Below the pieces are notes generated by a model. The model did no database searches and was not told the origin of the DNA. It was given only the letters and a program-made list of their open reading frames with translations. Shown here piece after piece: positions 5,957 through 7,666 of a DNA stretch of 7,666 nt. The stretch comes from Syntrophomonadaceae bacterium (GTDB lineage: Bacteria > Bacillota > Syntrophomonadia > Syntrophomonadales > Syntrophomonadaceae): positions 1-7,666 of the forward strand of contig JAQVWB010000096.1 of NCBI GenBank assembly GCA_028698695.1, in the 5' to 3' direction. A program made the position numbers and the translations under genes. Position 1 is the first letter of the stretch, and the number at the start of each line of letters is the position of its first letter.

Positions 5957-6199
5957 TTGTCTATTTCCTTATAAGCATATTTTTAGTATTGATATAATCG
6001 GTTACTGATTTTTAATCGTATACTATAGAATCTATTGTAAGGCGATGTTTACGAACTGACAAGGGATTGAATTTCAGTAGAAAAATATGCTGATTAATCT
6101 GGCAAGTTAAGGTTACGCTGATTACTGCTGCCGGTTTGTGATATGATTATAATTAGAAAGCTGGCATAAACAGTATTATTTACTAAGGTGGTTGTACTC
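5957..6199. other. Divergent intergenic region between the DUF1287 gene and pcrA
   Basis: These 243 bp contain no supportable gene. They hold the DUF1287 ribosome binding site (AAGGAAA on the minus strand, 5964-5970), AT-rich sequence with a perfect TATAAT at 5993-5998 on the plus strand lacking a good -35, the pcrA promoter candidate, and the pcrA ribosome binding site AAGGTGG at 6185-6191. No LexA-type GAAC-N4-GTTC box was found. Confidence 0.6.
6139..6153 (+). promoter_or_regulatory. Candidate promoter -10 region for pcrA
   Basis: The stretch TGATATGAT (6139-6147) is an extended -10 with a 5 of 6 match, and a perfect TATAAT follows directly at 6148-6153. Either would start transcription roughly 35-45 nt before the pcrA ATG. 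No clear -35 box accompanies them. Confidence 0.4.
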
Positions 6200-7666
6200 A
6201 TGGCAATAAACATTTTGGATGGAATGAACGAACAGCAACTGGAAGCCGCATTGCATATGCAAGGACCCTGTATGGTTTTGGCTGGAGCAGGAAGCGGCAA
6301 AACTAGGGTGCTGACCCACCGAATAGCTCATTTAATGCAACAGGGGGTTTCCCAGCAGGCAATTTTAGCCATTACCTTCACTAATAAAGCGGCTCAGGAG
6401 ATGAGAGGCCGGGTAACAACTGTAGTACCGGATTTTGCAGGACAATGGGTGCAGACATTTCATTCGGCCTGTTATCGTATATTGCGTATGGATATTCATC
6501 ATCTGGGTTATGAACGGAATTTTACTATAGCTGATGACCTGGACAGCAAGTCTTTGGTAAAGTCCATTTTAAAAGAAGAAGGCGACTATGAAACCAAAGC
6601 AGATGAACTAACCTACTTAATCAAGCAAGCTAAAAATAGTTTAAAGAGTCCCGAAGAATCATTTGGAGATATGAATCTTTCTCATCAGATTCTGGAAAAA
6701 TACAGACGCGTGTTCACTTTGTATAATTATCGGCTTAAGGAATTAAATTGTCTTGATTTTGAAGATTTGATTCTACTGTCTATTAATTTATTCCGGCATC
6801 ATCCCAAAGTTCTGGAGGCATACCAGAATCGTTTTGAATACATCATGATAGATGAATATCAGGATACTAATTACGCACAATATTTGTGGGCCAAATTACT
6901 GGCATCACAGGAACCAAATATATTTGTAGTCGGGGACCCTGATCAGTCAATTTACAGTTGGCGGGGGGCTGAACCCTATAACATCAAGAGATTTTTACGC
7001 GATTATCCGGAAACGCGCATTATAAAACTGGAAAGGAATTATCGTTCCACTCAGGCTATTTTAAAAGCAGCTAATGCAGTTATATGCAATAACGAAGATC
7101 GGGAAGAAAAAACACTATATACGGATAATGATTCCGGGGAATATATTATGCATTTTTGTGCCGGCGATAGTTTTCAGGAAGCCAGATATATTGCTGACAC
7201 TATTGCAGAAATTGTAGCCCGGGAGGAACGTTCTTACCGGGATTTTGCGGTGTTTTACCGTACTCATGCCCAGTCGAGAGCCCTGGAAGAAGCTTTGCTG
7301 AGACATTATATTCCTTATAAAATTATCGGAGCCCATAAGTTCTACGAACGCAAAGAAATTAAGGATATAATTGCTTATCTGCGTCTGGCATGTAATAATG
7401 GGGATCGTTTGAGTTTTGAACGAATCATTAACGTACCCCGAAGGGGAATCGGCGATAAGACGCTGGAGAAAATTGAAACCCTGGCTAATGAAAACCAGAC
7501 TACCTTGCTGGAAGTATTGGCTAAACCGGATATGATCCCGGGTATAAACCGCAAAGTATTAAATGCCTTGCAGGATTTTTTCGGTATGATTACTTACTTT
7601 GGTGACCTGGCTAAATCAGGGGCATCCCCGGGAGGAATTCTGGACCATATTCTGGAAATGACTGGT
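6200..7666 (+). CDS. pcrA: ATP-dependent DNA helicase of the PcrA/UvrD family, 5' part (runs off the window)
   Basis: The first 489 codons are open to the window edge; the family is usually about 720-750 residues. It is a superfamily 1A 3'-5' helicase acting in nucleotide excision repair, rolling-circle plasmid replication and removal of RecA from DNA. Motifs appear in order: Q-motif LDGMNEQQLEA (6-16), Walker A AGAGSGKT (28-35), motif Ia ITFTNKAAQEM (58-68), Ib TFHSA (86-90), motif II DEYQD (218-222), motif III VGDPDQSIYSWRGA (244-257), motif IV LERNYRS (277-283), then the start of the C-terminal domains with FYRTHAQSRALEEAL (352-366) and NVPRRGIGDKT (411-421). The DEYQD and GDPDQSIYSWRGA forms suit PcrA/UvrD and argue against RecB or AddA. 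The ATG has AAGGTGG 8 nt upstream. Helicase motifs V-VI and the C-terminal tail are outside, so PcrA versus another UvrD paralogue is by similarity only. Confidence 0.92.
   Translation, partial: MAINILDGMNEQQLEAALHMQGPCMVLAGAGSGKTRVLTHRIAHLMQQGVSQQAILAITFTNKAAQEMRGRVTTVVPDFAGQWVQTFHSACYRILRMDIHHLGYERNFTIADDLDSKSLVKSILKEEGDYETKADELTYLIKQAKNSLKSPEESFGDMNLSHQILEKYRRVFTLYNYRLKELNCLDFEDLILLSINLFRHHPKVLEAYQNRFEYIMIDEYQDTNYAQYLWAKLLASQEPNIFVVGDPDQSIYSWRGAEPYNIKRFLRDYPETRIIKLERNYRSTQAILKAANAVICNNEDREEKTLYTDNDSGEYIMHFCAGDSFQEARYIADTIAEIVAREERSYRDFAVFYRTHAQSRALEEALLRHYIPYKIIGAHKFYERKEIKDIIAYLRLACNNGDRLSFERIINVPRRGIGDKTLEKIETLANENQTTLLEVLAKPDMIPGINRKVLNALQDFFGMITYFGDLAKSGASPGGILDHILEMTG

Noticed and set aside
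6000..6123. Imperfect repeat GGTTACTGATT / GGTTACGCTGATT in the pcrA upstream region
   Set aside because: Short, imperfect and only two copies; consistent with chance in AT-rich DNA.
6094..6300. Minus-strand open frame of 68 codons over the pcrA start
   Set aside because: It overlaps the strong ribosome binding site and the Walker A region of pcrA, has no homology-like motif, and is explained as the shadow of a real gene.

Overview
The window looks like chromosomal DNA of a low-to-mid GC Gram-positive bacterium, most likely a member of the Clostridia. The reasons are strong AGGAGG-type ribosome binding sites, a TTG start with a good binding site, a type I-beta (KDO8P-synthase-like) DAHP synthase, a PcrA-type helicase, and a very PAS-rich diguanylate cyclase of the kind common in anaerobic Firmicutes. 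A syntrophomonad- or Peptococcaceae-like host would fit, but this is an impression from style and not a proven assignment.

Positions 1-1545 are the 3' end of an aromatic amino acid operon read on the + strand: the last 25 codons of trpC, complete trpF, and complete aroF encoding a DAHP synthase. The three genes overlap (trpC/trpF by 14 nt, trpF/aroF by 8 nt), so they are almost certainly co-transcribed and translationally coupled. This joins the entry step of the shikimate pathway to tryptophan synthesis. trpB and trpA do not follow trpF here. The DAHP synthase lacks the usual N-terminal feedback domain.

Positions 1552-1977 (- strand) hold a small stand-alone Smr-domain protein that converges on aroF with only 6 nt between the stop codons. 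A 232-bp divergent intergenic region (1978-2209) follows.

Positions 2210-5200 (+ strand) hold the most notable feature: a cytosolic sensor with six PAS domains and a C-terminal GGDEF diguanylate cyclase domain, whose reading frame is broken by one in-frame amber TAG at 4796-4798. The frame continues intact after it, with all GGDEF motifs preserved, to a TGA at 5198-5200. Two of its PAS domains (second and fifth) are clear duplicates.

Positions 5267-5956 (- strand) encode a membrane-anchored or exported DUF1287 protein (relative of E. coli YijF). A 243-bp divergent spacer with AT-rich promoter-like sites separates it from the first 489 codons of a pcrA/uvrD-type helicase (6200 to the window end, + strand).

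I saw no RNA genes, insertion sequences, CRISPR arrays, phage genes or defence systems. Apart from the interrupted sensor gene, the region reads as ordinary housekeeping and signalling DNA, and I do not claim an undescribed system in it.
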